The notes under the pieces were generated by a model. It worked only from the letters and a program-made list of their open reading frames with translations. It searched no databases and had not been told where the DNA came from. A DNA stretch of 64,000 nucleotides from Arion vulgaris (Eukaryota > Mollusca > Gastropoda > Stylommatophora > Arionidae), in contig CM036759.1 of the NCBI GenBank assembly GCA_020796225.1, positions 70,519,512 to 70,583,511 on the forward strand, given 5' to 3'. This document shows, in pieces, positions 31,655-42,051 of this stretch; position 1 is the stretch's first letter; each line of letters begins with the position of its first letter. The position numbers and the translations under genes are program-made.

Positions 31655-31860
31655 ACGGATTAGCTTAATGCCTAAGTGTTCGCCTATTGACTCTGACTCA
31701 GGAGGGGTTGGGCTCTTCCTTGTCAAGCGGACAAGAGAAAGACAACAACGTAAGTGTGAAGAAAACATTGAGAGCGTTCAAAGAATGAAGACTGGACCGC
31801 AAAAACAAGAAAATGAAAATGTTAGAAAACTATTACAGTCCATTGTTTTCTTTGATTGAT
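31655..31860 (+). mobile_element. Weak tRNA-like head and first copy of a 130-bp direct repeat
   Basis: GGATTAGCTTAATGCCTAAG (about 31657-31676) and GGAGGGGTTGGGCTC resemble A- and B-box positions. 31722-31860 then matches 32272-32400 (AAGCGGACAAGAGAAAGACA, CAAAGAATGAAGA). The two copies flank a SINE-B. Confidence 0.45.
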
Positions 31861-32275
31861 AGAGTCATCATCATTTCCCTTTGGTGAGTAACCATGTGTG
31901 CTCCGATCTCTTTCTTGCACAGGAAGATCTCAGCTGCAGTGCACAAACTCCGTAGTACCGGCGAGTGTCTCCAATGTAATTTTGAATATGGTGCAGATAT
32001 TTTTGTAGTAATTTTATTGTTAATTTTTTTTAATAAATTTTGTTCGTCTTTCCATCCTGCTCTTCTCGATATTGAACTGACAAGGGTTCTTTTACTTGAA
32101 CAAATAGGACGTGTTATCGTCCATCTCCGATAGGACTAGGAACTCGATCTCACCTACACTGAGATCAGGGATCTCTGGAACAAATATCCAGATGGCTCCA
32201 CAGTGGAACGAACCCGGTACATTTGGCACAAGAGACAAGTATCTAACCTCTACGCCACAGAGAGCCAAGCGGACA
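31861..32275 (-). mobile_element. SINE-B copy, full length (best tRNA-like head)
   Basis: On the minus strand the head reads TGTGGCGTAGAGGTTAGATA (A box, about 32248-32267) and TACCGGGTTCGTTCCA (B box, about 32205-32220). Then CCATCTGGATATTTG, AGTGTAGGTGAGATCGAG and GTCCTATCGGAGATGG follow, and it ends GATCGGAGCACACATGG, TTACTCACC. This copy defines the SINE-B order used elsewhere. Confidence 0.92.
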
Positions 32276-32400
32276 AGAGAAAGACAGTGAAGTAAGTGGC
32301 AAAAAAACATTGAGAGTGTTCAAAGAATGAAGATTGCACAGCAGTAACAAAACAATGAAAATGTTGGAACATTATTACAGCTAATTATTTTCTTGATGAT
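32276..32400 (+). repeat. Second copy of the 130-bp direct repeat
   Basis: It matches 31722-31860 with about one change per ten bases and some indels. It ends at the (GT)n run. Confidence 0.7.
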
Positions 32401-32401
32401 G

Positions 32402-32427
32402 AGTGTGTGTGTGTGTGTGTGTGTGTG
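32402..32427. repeat. (GT)n microsatellite
   Basis: An uninterrupted GT run of about 26 bp. Confidence 0.95.
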
Positions 32428-32439
32428 GGAGGGACTTTT

Positions 32440-32697
32440 CCCCATACCTTCAATGTATAATGGTTAACAAGGTGTTAGGTCCGTATTTTTTATTGACTGT
32501 CGGCACACGATGGGTTATGTTGTTACCATCACGCCGACCGCCTTTACTTCCCAGGGCGTTTCCTGGTACCTAATAAAGGATGGGTCGACATGAGAGTCTT
32601 TACGGTCTCAAAAATATTCTACACCCACTGTGGAATTGAACCGAGACCACTAACCTTATAAAGGAGGTCACTAACAACTACGCTATTTTGCAGCTTT
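32440..32697 (-). mobile_element. SINE-F copy
   Basis: On the minus strand the head reads AATAGCGTAGTTGTTAGTGA (A box) and TCGGTTCAATTCCAC (B box, about 32633-32647). The body runs to about 32440. Heads of the same family occur at 53773 (+) and 53978 (-). Confidence 0.7.
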
Positions 32698-32737
32698 CAA
32701 ATGTGGAGATGGAACACAAACGATAAAAAAGCATAAG

Positions 32738-33150
32738 AAGGTTCTCTCTCTCTCTCTCTCTCTCTTTTCGATCGTTCTTTTGGCCATTTTGAACATTCTT
32801 ATTGTGACATATAAACAGACTTTGCCAAGAACGTTTGTTTTACTTCACAATCTTCAGTACCATTTGAAGTTCTGGTTCTTGTCCTTCGGTGACGTGTCCG
32901 GTTTCAGTCAGCGTTTACTGGTCGCTCTCGTCAGCCTCTGGATGTCCCCAGCCAAGCGGTTCTCATCCAACATGACTACGTCTGCATCACTACTTATGTC
33001 ATAGTAGCTCTCCCTCGATCCCTACCCGCTTAGCAAGACAGGAACCTTTGTCTGTTACCATGGTCACCATGTGGAAAAAGGGGGTAGGATCTTGATTAGT
33101 GCCAGCTCACTAATCCTGGCGCGACGTTGTCCCTATGCATCTTTGACCCG
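32738..33150 (-). mobile_element. Retroposon X copy with large internal deletion, (TC)n tail
   Basis: The (TC)n at 32742-32765 is the tail side. 32766-32860 and 33005-33150 match the two ends of the 37-kb copy. The middle is mostly missing. Confidence 0.8.
33094..33115 (-). other. Conserved hairpin of retroposon X, copy 2
   Basis: GATTAGTG (33094-33101) pairs with CACTAATC (33108-33115) across a 6-base loop. Confidence 0.6.
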
Positions 33151-33154
33151 GAAA

Positions 33155-33385
33155 GAATTGTCTAAAGGAGACTTCATTACATCCGGGTTTTATGCTATAT
33201 GGCTCTGCCCCTCTCCACAGAGAAGACACGCCATCTGCCGAGAGTATGACACAAAGCACGAACTCTGTAGCTTCGGCAACAATCCTAATGGTCTCTGGAA
33301 AATGCACTCGTAAACAGAACTGCTCAGATTCGAACCCACGAAAACGCAAGACACTGGCTTAACCACTAGCCGCAGACAATCAAAC
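33155..33385 (-). mobile_element. SINE-A copy, founder of the 41-bp satellite
   Basis: On the minus strand the head reads GCGGCTAGTGGTTAAGCCAG (A box) followed by TCTTGCGTTTTC and GTGGGTTCGAATC (B box, about 33328-33340). The body (TTGTTGCCGAAGCTACAG, CTCTCGGCAGATGGCG) is standard SINE-A. Its first 40 or so bases are the first monomer of the array that follows. Confidence 0.92.
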
Positions 33386-35758
33386 GCAAGACACTGGCTT
33401 AACCACTAAGCCGCAGACAATCAAACGCAAGACACTGGCTTAACCACTAAGCCGCAGACAATCAAACGCAAGACACTGGCTTAACCACTAAGCCGCAGAC
33501 AATCAAACGCAAGACACTGGCTTAACCACTAAGCCGCAGACAATCAAACGCAAGACACTGGCTTAACCACTAAGCCGCAGACAATCAAACGCAAGACACT
33601 GGCTTAACCACTAAGCCGCAGACAATCAAACGCAAGACACTGGCTTAACCACTAAGCTGCAGACAATCAAACCCAAGACACTGGCTTAACCACTAAGCCG
33701 CAGACAATCAAACGCAAGACACTGGCTTAACCACTAAGCCGCATACAATCAAACGCAAGACACTGGCTTAACCACTAAGCCGCAGACAATCAAACGCAAG
33801 ACACTGGCTTAACCACTAAGCCGCAGACAATCAAACGCAAGACACTGGCTTAACCACTAAGCTGCAGACAATCAAACCCAAGACACTGGCTTAACCACTA
33901 AGCCGCAGACAATCAAACGCAAGACACTGGCTTAACCACTAAGCCGCAGACAATCTAACGAAAGACACTGGCTTAACCACTAAGCCGCAGACAATCAAAC
34001 GCAAGACACTGGCTTAACCACTAAGCCGCAGACAATCAAACGCAAGACACTGGCTTAACCACTAAGCTGCAGACAATCAAACGCAAGACACTGGCTTAAC
34101 CACTAAGCTGTAGACAATCAAACGCAAGACACTGGCTTAACCACTAAGCTGCAGACAATCTAACGCAAGACACTGGCTTAACCACTAAGCCGCAGACAAT
34201 CAAACGCAAGACACTGGCTTAACCACTAAGCCGCAGACAATCAAACGCAAGACACTGGCTTAACCACTAAGCCGCAGACAATAAAACGCAAGACACTGGC
34301 TTAACCACTAAGCTGCAGACAATCAAACGCAAGACACTGGCTTAACCACTAAGCTGCAGACAATCAAACGCAAGACACTGGCTTAACCACTAAGCTGCAG
34401 ACAATCAAACGCAAGACACTGGCTTAACCACTAAGCTGCAGACAATCAAACGCAAGACACTGGCTTAACCACTAAGCCGCAGACAATCAAACGCAAGACA
34501 CTGGCTTAACCACTAAGCCGCAGACAATCAAACGCAAGACACTGGCTTAACCACTAAGCTGCAGACAATCAAACGCAAGACACTGGCTTAACCACTAAGC
34601 CGCAGACAATCAAACGCATGACACTGGCTTAACCACTAAGCCGCAGACAATCAAACGCAAGACACTGGCTTAACCACTAAGCCGCAGACAATCAAACGCA
34701 AGACACTGGCTTAACCACTAAGCCGCAGACAATCAAACGCAAGACACTGGCTTAACCACTAAGCCGCAGACAATCAAACGCAAGACACTGGCTTAACCAC
34801 TAAGCCGCAGACAATCAAACGCAAGACACTGGCTTAACCACTAAGCCGCAGACAATCAAACGCAAGACACTGGCTTAATCACTAAGCTGCAGACAATCTA
34901 ACGCAAGACACTGGCTTAACCACTAAGCCGCAGACAATCAAACGCAAGACACTGGCTTAACCACTAGCCGCAGACAATCAAACGCAAGACACTGGCTTAA
35001 CCACTAAGCTGCAGACAATCAAACGCAAGACACTGGCTTAACCACTAAGCTGCAGACAATCAAACGCAAGACACTGGCTTAACCACTAAGCCGCAGACAA
35101 TCAAACGCAAGACACTGGCTTAACCACTAAGCCGCAGACAATCAAACGCAAGACACTGGCTTAACCACTAAGCCGCAGACAATCAAACGCATGACACTGG
35201 CTTAACCACTAAGCCGCAGACAATCAAACGCAAGACACTGGCTTAACCACTAAGCCGCAGACAATCAAACGCAAGACACTGGCTTAACCACTAAGCCGCA
35301 GACAATCAAACGCAAGACACTGGCTTAACCACTAAGCCGCAGACAATCAAACGCAAGACACTGGCTTAACCACTAAGCCGCAGACAATCAAACGCAAGAC
35401 ACTGGCTTAACCACTAAGCCGCAGACAATCAAACGCAAGACACTGGCTTAACCACTAAGCCGCAGACAATCAAACGCAAGACACTGGCTTAACCACTAAG
35501 CCGCAGACAATCAAACGCAAGACACTGGCTTAACCACTAAGCCGCAGACAATCAAACGCAAGACACTGGCTTAACCACTAAGCCGCAGACAATCAAACGC
35601 AAGACACTGGCTTAACCACTAAGCCGCAGACAATCAAACGCAAGACACTGGCTTAACCACTAAGCCGCAGACAATCAAACGCAAGACACTGGCTTAACCA
35701 CTAAGCCGCAGACAATCAAACGCAAGACACTGGCTTAACCACTAAGCCGCAGACAATC
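33342..35758. repeat. 41-bp satellite made of the SINE-A tRNA head, about 59 copies
   Basis: The unit on + is CAATCAAACGCAAGACACTG followed by GCTTAACCACTAAGCCGCAGA. Its reverse complement is the SINE-A start with the A box (GGCTTAGTGGTTAAGCCAGT) and stops just before the B box. Variants AAGCCGC/AAGCTGC, TCAAACG/TCTAACG and AACGC/AACCC are scattered. The founder unit in SINE-A at the left edge has AACCACTAGCC, one base shorter. Confidence 0.97.
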
Positions 35759-35984
35759 TACCCCAAAAATAAAATTAAAAAATATATTGCAAACAATATA
35801 AGTAGAAAACAGCGGGTAAAGTTTTTATTATTTATTTCTGTAAGCTAATATTTGTAGAGCGTGTTTTCGTAAAGCGAGGCGTGCATTATTCAAAGCTTTT
35901 TCACCCGTTTTTTTGGTTTTTGTTAGTTTGCCCACACATGGATTGATATGATGCTCAAAAAGAAATAATTCTACGAGTTGTCAA
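35759..35984. other. No recognisable feature
   Basis: AT-rich sequence between the satellite and the RTE-1 relic. Confidence 0.4.
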
Positions 35985-37080
35985 AAGCAACATCAGCTTT
36001 TAAAAGTGCATCAGCTTTTAAAATATGGAGCTTCAAGTTATATATACTGAAGCACATTAATAACGCACCACTTGTATAATCCAGGAACAGAGTGTGAAAT
36101 GTAAATATAAGTGTTTACAAGCTGACATATTTGGAATCCTTATTCATTTTCCTTTCAATGCATGATGGTAATTAATTTGTACATTTGATTGTAATGAAAT
36201 TAATTGCATTTTGTGCAGGCAAGGAAGAACACCAAAAATGCAACCAATAAAATAAATTCATTCACACTATCCTCAGTATCTGGTATGTCCACCGTGTGCT
36301 TGCAAACAAGCTTGGCAGCGGCTCCGCATGGAATGAACAAGTCTGTGAAGAAAATTATGTGGAATCAAGTCCCATTCACATGTAAGAGCATCTTCCAGCT
36401 GTTGTAGATTAGCTGCCGGGGCGTGCTTGTAGGTACTGCGTCCAAGCTCGTCCCAAAGATGTTCTATAGGGACATGTCTGGTGATAGGGCAGGCCAATCA
36501 ATTGTCATAATGTTTCTGCCGCTGTAGATATTGCTGCGTTAAGCGTGCGGTGTGCGCACATGCGTTATCCTGCTGGAGAAGCTGTAAGTCTGGATAATTT
36601 CTGAACGCAGGAGCAACCAATGCATCCAGAACCTCATCTCGATATGTCACAGCATTAACATTTGCACGGAAGACGTGAAGAGGCATGCGATGGTGAAAAC
36701 TGAATCCTTCCCAAATGTGAATACTACCACCTCCAAATCGGTTGTGTTGACGAACACAGCAGTCTGCAAAGCGCTCTCCACACCGTCGCCAAATCCGCAC
36801 ACGTCCATCAGCAAAGGATAGTTTGAATCTGCCTCGTCTGTGAATAGGTATTCCACTGCAGTCAGTCCATCTGACATGTTGTTCTGCCCATTGCAGGCGC
36901 TGCTGACGATGTCTGTGAGTCAAGTTTGGTCCAACATAAGGTCGTCTTGCAGTAAGGCCTGTATCTCTGAGTCGTCGTATGACTGTCATTCGAGAGACTT
37001 GTCCACGTCTACCCACTATTGCTGTTGCTGTTCGACTTTCCGGGAGAGAACGATTCCTTAGGTGACTGAGCACAATATAT

Positions 37081-38380
37081 CTTCTTCTTCTTCTTCGATC
37101 GTTCTAGGCCTGTTTTAATCATTCTCATTGTGATATATAAACAGCCACACATCAGAACGTGATGTACGTGCACCAGCCTTCAGCACCTATTGGAGCCCAG
37201 TTGCTTATCCTTCGGTGGGGTGTTCGTTTTCAGCCAGCTTTTGATTTACTAGGGTGAGCTTTCCCTAGGATTCGATCAGCTTTGCCGTATTTTTGGGCTT
37301 TGTGATCTACGCCCGGACAGTGAGTTACGCTGTTTATGCCCGTTCTGACTGAGAAATATTTCTCGGGGCTTGTAAGCTTATCCTCGGACGGCGTCTTACT
37401 CGTATAAGACACCGTGTAAAGTATCGGCCTTCGCCAATGTTCAGACCCGAACTTCCTGTTTGATCCGTACATTGTCGGCCTTGCTTTACCGTACATTTTG
37501 AGTTTGATCCGGGAAGGAACATTCTCAGCCTCTTCTAGACGCGTATTGGTACGTGGCAATTTGCAATTAACCTCGAAAGCACTGGCATGGGGCCGAGTAC
37601 AAACAATGTAGAGGGTCGTTTCAGTCGGCACTATCAGCGTAACTGAGGATTTTGCGCTCGCCGCCATCACCCGCCCCAGTTATTCCGGGGATGTTAGTTA
37701 CGACTGCAATCGAACCTTGCCCGGTTGCCCCAAGGCTGGCAGTTCCGTTAGGCATCACCAACCTCAGTTCTTCCGGGGATGTTAATTTTAATCGCACAGT
37801 ACCTTGCACGGTTTTCCCAGGGCGGGTAGTTTCGTTATGCACTAAACGCAACTTGTTCTTTTGCGCTCGGCCAAACCTTGCCCAGTACATGTATCTGCAC
37901 CGGGCTACCAATGCGGGTCAGCTGCAATCTTCTCTCGCACCAACACGAGGGTAGACTTTTATTCGTTTCGGTCCTGTCTTATTTATTCTTGCCGACGGGC
38001 TGGCAATGTTTGCCCTCCTCAGGGCTTCGAGCTTCGCCCTACGTGGGCATACGTTTGGTCACTGGATGCACCTCTCATCCATGTCTGAGACGTTTCGTTG
38101 CTGTTTCTTTGCGTTCAGGGACTTGGGCAATATCTTGTTGGACATCGGTCAGGAGATTTGTGCATTTTCTTTGTATGTATCTTTATCGTGTTTCCGTACT
38201 TGCACTGCTACCCCTACCAGTAGTTTTTCTCTCCCCGATCCCTGCCCCTTTTAGCCAGACCGGAACCATAGTCTGTTTCCAGGGTCACCGCGTGGAGGTT
38301 GGGGCAGGGTCTTGGTTAGCGCGCGCCCTCGCTAACCCTGGCTCATGTTACCACCATGACCTCATGAGCCTTTGACCCCG
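37081..38380 (-). mobile_element. Retroposon X copy inserted in the Tc1 transposase
   Basis: It is flanked by GCACAATATAT at 37070-37080 and 38380-38390, an 11-bp target duplication that defines both ends. The tail side is (CTT)n at 37081-37096. A block of about 110 bp (TTCCGGGGATGTTA to GTTTCGTTA-like) is repeated imperfectly at about 37683-37840. No convincing frame. The precise ends make this the reference copy. Confidence 0.93.
38314..38337 (-). other. Conserved hairpin of retroposon X, copy 3
   Basis: GGTTAGCG (38314-38321) pairs with CGCTAACC (38330-38337). Relative to copy 2, two base pairs differ on both sides. Confidence 0.6.
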
Positions 38381-39146
38381 CACAATATATCGATCTTGCT
38401 CAGGCGTAGTAACTCGTGGTTGGCCACTCCGACGTCTATCCCGGGCACTACCAGTGGCTCCGTAACGTACATTGAGACGTACAATAGTGCTGTGGTGGCA
38501 ATTCATTCTTCTGGCAATGGCCCTCGAGCTCATTCCGGTAGACAACATACCAATGGCTCGTTGGCGGTCATTTTCCATGAGTCGTGGCATTTTAAGCACA
38601 TGTACCGGGTGTTTTGTCTCAACGGCCTTTTATACCGAGTATACTGCCACAACGCCTACACACTTTCAAGGTCCTAGCTGTTGGGAATCGTGTTGCACGT
38701 GTAACTTTCATTGTTTTCTTGTAGTCTGTACACAAACCCGTGGGTTTGAAAATTCACTTTCTATTCCAGCAGCCATTCGCTCTCTACCTCATGACAAACA
38801 CGGGGAAAATACATTCCCACTTTTTTGCTCACCCTCTCAGCAACAGTATTTATCATAGTGGTGTGTTTTTAATGTGCTTCAGTATATATTGGAAAACTAA
38901 ATTACGAATTTTCAATTCAAATGTTGTATCAATTCTAACATATGCCAGCGAGAGTTGGAAAATGACTAAAGATATAGAAAGCAAGTTGAATGCATTTGAA
39001 AATAGATGTCTACGAAAAATAATGAATTTAAAATGGAACGAATTCAGGAGAAGTGATGAAATCAGAGACATGTCTGGTTAACCACTAGTGACAACTGTTA
39101 TAAGAAAGAGAAATGGAGATATGTTGGACACACCTTGAGGAGAAAT

Positions 39147-39425
39147 GATTAAAGAATACCAAAGCAGGCAATGAAGTGTGAGGCAAATGGTTCAAGAAGA
39201 AATGATTAAAGAATACCAAAGCAGGCAATGAAGTGTGAGGCAAATGGTTCAAGAAGAACTGATTAAAGAATATCAAAGCAGGCAATGAAGTGTGAGGCAA
39301 ATGGTTCAAGAAGAACTGATTAAAGAATATCAAAGCAGGCAATGAAGTGTGAGGCAAATGGTTCAAGAAGAACTGATTAAAGAATACCAAAGCAGGCAAT
39401 GAAGTGTGAGGCAAATGGTTCAAGA
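39147..39425 (+). repeat. 57-bp array inside RTE-1 coding, about 5 copies
   Basis: The unit contains GATTAAAGAATACCAAAGCA and GCAATGAAGTGTGAGGCAAA. It corresponds to the KQALKWDAKGS segment of RTE-1. The period is a multiple of three. Confidence 0.96.
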
Positions 39426-39639
39426 AAGAAATGTCTCTCTAGGGAAACCCAGACGTTTCATGAAAGATGCGAGGACTATCGGACTTAATTCATTAGAAGA
39501 TATTGCATGTGTTGTCCAGGATAGAACGGTATTGAAGAACTGCTTGCACGTTTTTTGTAACGTACAACGAATTAAGAGGAATAAAATAGAATGGATCAAC
39601 ACGAAGGTTTCTGTGGTAAAGATCATCATCATCAGGTGC

Positions 39640-40030
39640 CGTGCCGGCTGGCGTAGGCGATCATGGATCTCCACAAATCTCTGTCGTTGGTGTTTGCTAT
39701 CAACTCAGATGTTGACGCTCTACCATGCCATGAAGTCAGGCTATTCAACATTGTCTCTCTCTGTCTTATTCTGTCTCGTCTACCCTCGATTTTACCGGTT
39801 GTCACAATGTGTTCTAAACCTCCCTTCCTCATTACATGCCCGAAAAATGATGACTGCCTCTTTCTTATATTGATGATAAGCTTACTCTGTGTCTTGATCT
39901 CATTCAGCACCTCAACACTAGTCATTTTAGCAGTCCATGGGATTCTCATTCTTCTAATAAAACCACATTTATGTGGCCCTCAGAGATTTTTCGATCTATG
40001 TGTTCATTGTTCATGACTCGCATCCGTACG
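39640..40030 (-). pseudogene. LINE C-terminal relic (another family)
   Basis: The minus strand reads RKRQSSFFGHVMRKGGLEHI, then TGKIEGRRDRIRQRE, then ELIANTNDRDLWRSMIAYAS and RHGT with a stop. This is the typical ending of a LINE protein (FFGHVMR, GKIEGRR-R-RQR, DR-LWR-MI). Upstream it has HIDRKISEGHIN-like sequence with decay. No catalytic motif. It lies directly downstream of the RTE-1 relic on the opposite strand. Confidence 0.88.
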
Positions 40031-40104
40031 TCAGTATTGGTTCTCTCTCGCTCGCACGATCCCGACCTAGACTGATGAACCAACTTTTATCATGAATTTT
40101 ACCG

Positions 40105-41340
40105 TGCATTTAAGGGACTCCGTTCAGCTTCTCGCGAAGCTCTGTGTTTTGAGGACAGGTTTCTTTTCTTATATCTGCTATCAGGTGACAATCTTGCAGA
40201 ACATGCTCTGCCGTCATATCCGCCTTTTGCAGGGCACAGGCTAGTTGTGCCAATTTTAAATTTGTTAAACATGTGGGCGCGGAGCTTGTTGTGGCCGGTA
40301 CGGAGGCGGAGTATGGCAACTTGTTCACTACGAGACAGACCATAGTACCGTCGCTGTTGTTATACTGAGGATGGTCTTTTGTGCATTTGTCTTTATTGTG
40401 CCAGTCGATGGTTGTTCTGGCTTCCTCATAACTGATCTCGAGATCAGTCTGAGGTAGTCGCCTGCCTTCTTTAGCTAGTTTGTCGGCGTGTTCATTTCCG
40501 CTTATGTTGCAGTGTGATGGGATCCACTGAATAACGGTGCGTTTGAGTGTGTACACTAGTGCATTGAGGGGCGTTTTCAGCTCATTTAACTCTGTTTTGC
40601 CTACACTTTTGAGTGCCGTGATGACCGAAAGAGCATCGGTGAATATCAGGACTTTGTTGCGAGAGGTGCCTCTTCTCTCTAGAATCATTTCGGCCGATGT
40701 TCTTATTGCCTCTGCCTCTGTCCTGTAGTTATTTGAGTATTTGCCTGTGGCCGTCACTTTCTTTGAGAGTTTAAGCACTATTCCTCCTCCTCCTCCGTCG
40801 CTGATTGCGTTCCTTGCCGATCCGTCAGTGTACACATGTATCCACTTATTTTCAGGATATTTGATCTCTATGTACCTCTCTGTGGCTGCTCTTCTTTCGA
40901 AGTTTTCTTGCTGCTCTTTTTCGGTATGCCTGGGATTGATTCCTTAGTTCCGGCATTTTGGTTTTCCACGGCGGGCACTTATCGGTTGCCGGGATTGATT
41001 TGACTTTGCAGTTTGCTAGGACTGGATGGTCTGCGGTCAGTGCTTTAGCATTTTTTGCGAAGCTGGTTCTCTGTATCTTGCTCCTTCCGAATCCATTCAT
41101 TCTTTCGTACATAGGGTGGGAATCGATCCGTTTAAGTTTTTCTGTCAGTATCAAGACTTTTCTGTCCCTTCGATCTGCCATTGGTTGGATGCCTGTGATT
41201 GTTTCCATCGCCTTGATAGGCGTGGACGTCATGGCTCCTGGGATAATTCGTGTTGCACAGTTTTGACTGTTGTTCACTTTGGCGAATTGCTTGTTGGATG
41301 CACTGTTCCACGCTGCAAACAGGGCGCCATGAATTTATGA
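40105..41340 (-). pseudogene. I-like LINE: end of RT, RNase H and C-terminal knuckle
   Basis: 41277-40852 (minus) carries the segment between RT and RNase H: GAMTSTPIKAMETITGIQPM and ADRRDRKVLILTEKL, typical of I/jockey-like elements ('ATRIITGA...TP---L-----I-PL--RR'). After one frame change, 40835-40110 is an open RNase H with all four catalytic positions: YTDGSARN, RTEAEAIR, FTDALSVI and SGNEHADKLA. Then a zinc-knuckle-like end with EHVLQDCHLIADIR. The RNase H degrades the RNA strand during reverse transcription. The RT core is missing, so this is a 5'-truncated copy; the RNase H frame is unusually well kept. Confidence 0.9.
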
Positions 41341-41404
41341 CACGGATGACATGGCACCCGCAGGCACCGTACTGGTCAGCTCTGTTCTAATGACTTCTTG
41401 TGAT

Positions 41405-41650
41405 GATCTCTGTGACTAGGTAGTTGAGATGTTGCTTTGCGTTCTGAATGTCATGAGTTCCAATCCGAACCACGCCGTTCTTTTCATCAGTGCATTATTT
41501 TAGAGACACATAGGATTGTTGCCGGAGCTATGTAGTTCGTGCTTTGTGTAATACTCTCTGCAGGTGGCGGGTCATTTCTGCAGAGAGGGACCGAGCGTAT
41601 GGGGTAAAACTCAGTGCAATGAAATCAATCCTTCGGTTTTATACCTCTTA
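41405..41650 (+). mobile_element. SINE-A copy
   Basis: The head is decayed (TTGCTTTGCGTTCTGAA, GAGTTCCAATCC). The body is good: GGATTGTTGCCGGAGC, TTCGTGCTTTGTGTAATA, GGGACCGAGCGTATGGGG. Confidence 0.85.
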
Positions 41651-42051
41651 GATCTGGAATCTTTTCTTCTTCAAACGCTCCATCTCGACAATTTGTTAAT
41701 CACTCTGTGAGATTTGCATGGGATCCGAGCCTAAGAGCGATTTACGTTGTGTCAGTTATGCACCTACAAGTAGGCCATCACATCCTATTTCTACGACGCT
41801 TTTATTTATCAGGGTATCTTCTCTGGCGGCTGTAGCTTAGCGGTAGTCAGCTCGATCTCCACCCAAACGTACCTGGTTCAAACACCACGGCAGGCAGTTT
41901 GGAAGCTAATCGTTCCCGTGGAATTTTTACGAAAAGTAAAATAGACTTCACCGTTCAAAAAACAATTGCAAACTACTGAACGTATAAGTGGTGCCTAGAA
42001 AATTAACGACTCATTTACTGTGGTTGATGGCTACGTCTTGTAAAGGATATG

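Larger units (their letters stand above)
36273..38599 (-). pseudogene. Tc1-type DDE transposase, split by insertion and frameshifted
   Basis: The transposase cuts and pastes the element. On the minus strand the start (38599-38391) carries the first helix-turn-helix: MENDRQRAIGMLSTGMSSRA, then RRMNCHHSTIVRL. After the 1.3-kb insert it resumes at 37073 with the second DNA-binding segment (VSRMTVIRRLRDTGL). The first catalytic D is seen as FTDEADSN in a shifted frame near 36840. The second lies in LLQQDNACAHTA, and the final E in PIEHLWDELGR after a further frame change near 36500. Without the insert the length would be about 340 codons, as usual for Tc1. It is dead through the insertion and at least two frameshifts. 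Confidence 0.92.
36047..38882 (-). mobile_element. Tc1-type DNA transposon, inactive, inserted in RTE-1
   Basis: The inverted ends are CTGAAGCACATTAATAACGC (36047 onward) and, on the other strand from 38882, CTGAAGCACATTAAAAACAC: about 29 bp with few mismatches. TA dinucleotides flank both sides (36045-36046, 38883-38884), the expected Tc1/mariner target duplication. Length without the retroposon X insert is about 1.5 kb, usual for Tc1 elements. Confidence 0.93.
35985..39600 (+). pseudogene. RTE-1 relic broken by a Tc1 element
   Basis: The left piece (35985-36046) has AAGCAACATCAGCTTTTAAA with a short duplication and ends in CTTCAAGTTATATATA. The right piece resumes at 38883 with TATATTGGAAAACTAAATTA, in step with the intact order at 8240-8330. 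It continues through SNVVSILTYASESWKM, RCLRKIMNLKWNEFRRS and a stop after MSG, then into a 57-bp expansion and the QDRTVLKNC end near 39540. Only C-terminal LINE sequence is present. Confidence 0.9.

Noticed and set aside
33342..35758. CRISPR-like array of short repeats
   Set aside because: Units are contiguous without variable spacers, the setting is eukaryotic, and the unit is a SINE head.
38348..38599. A stand-alone helix-turn-helix regulator gene
   Set aside because: It is the N-terminal part of the Tc1 transposase, whose rest lies beyond the retroposon X insert.
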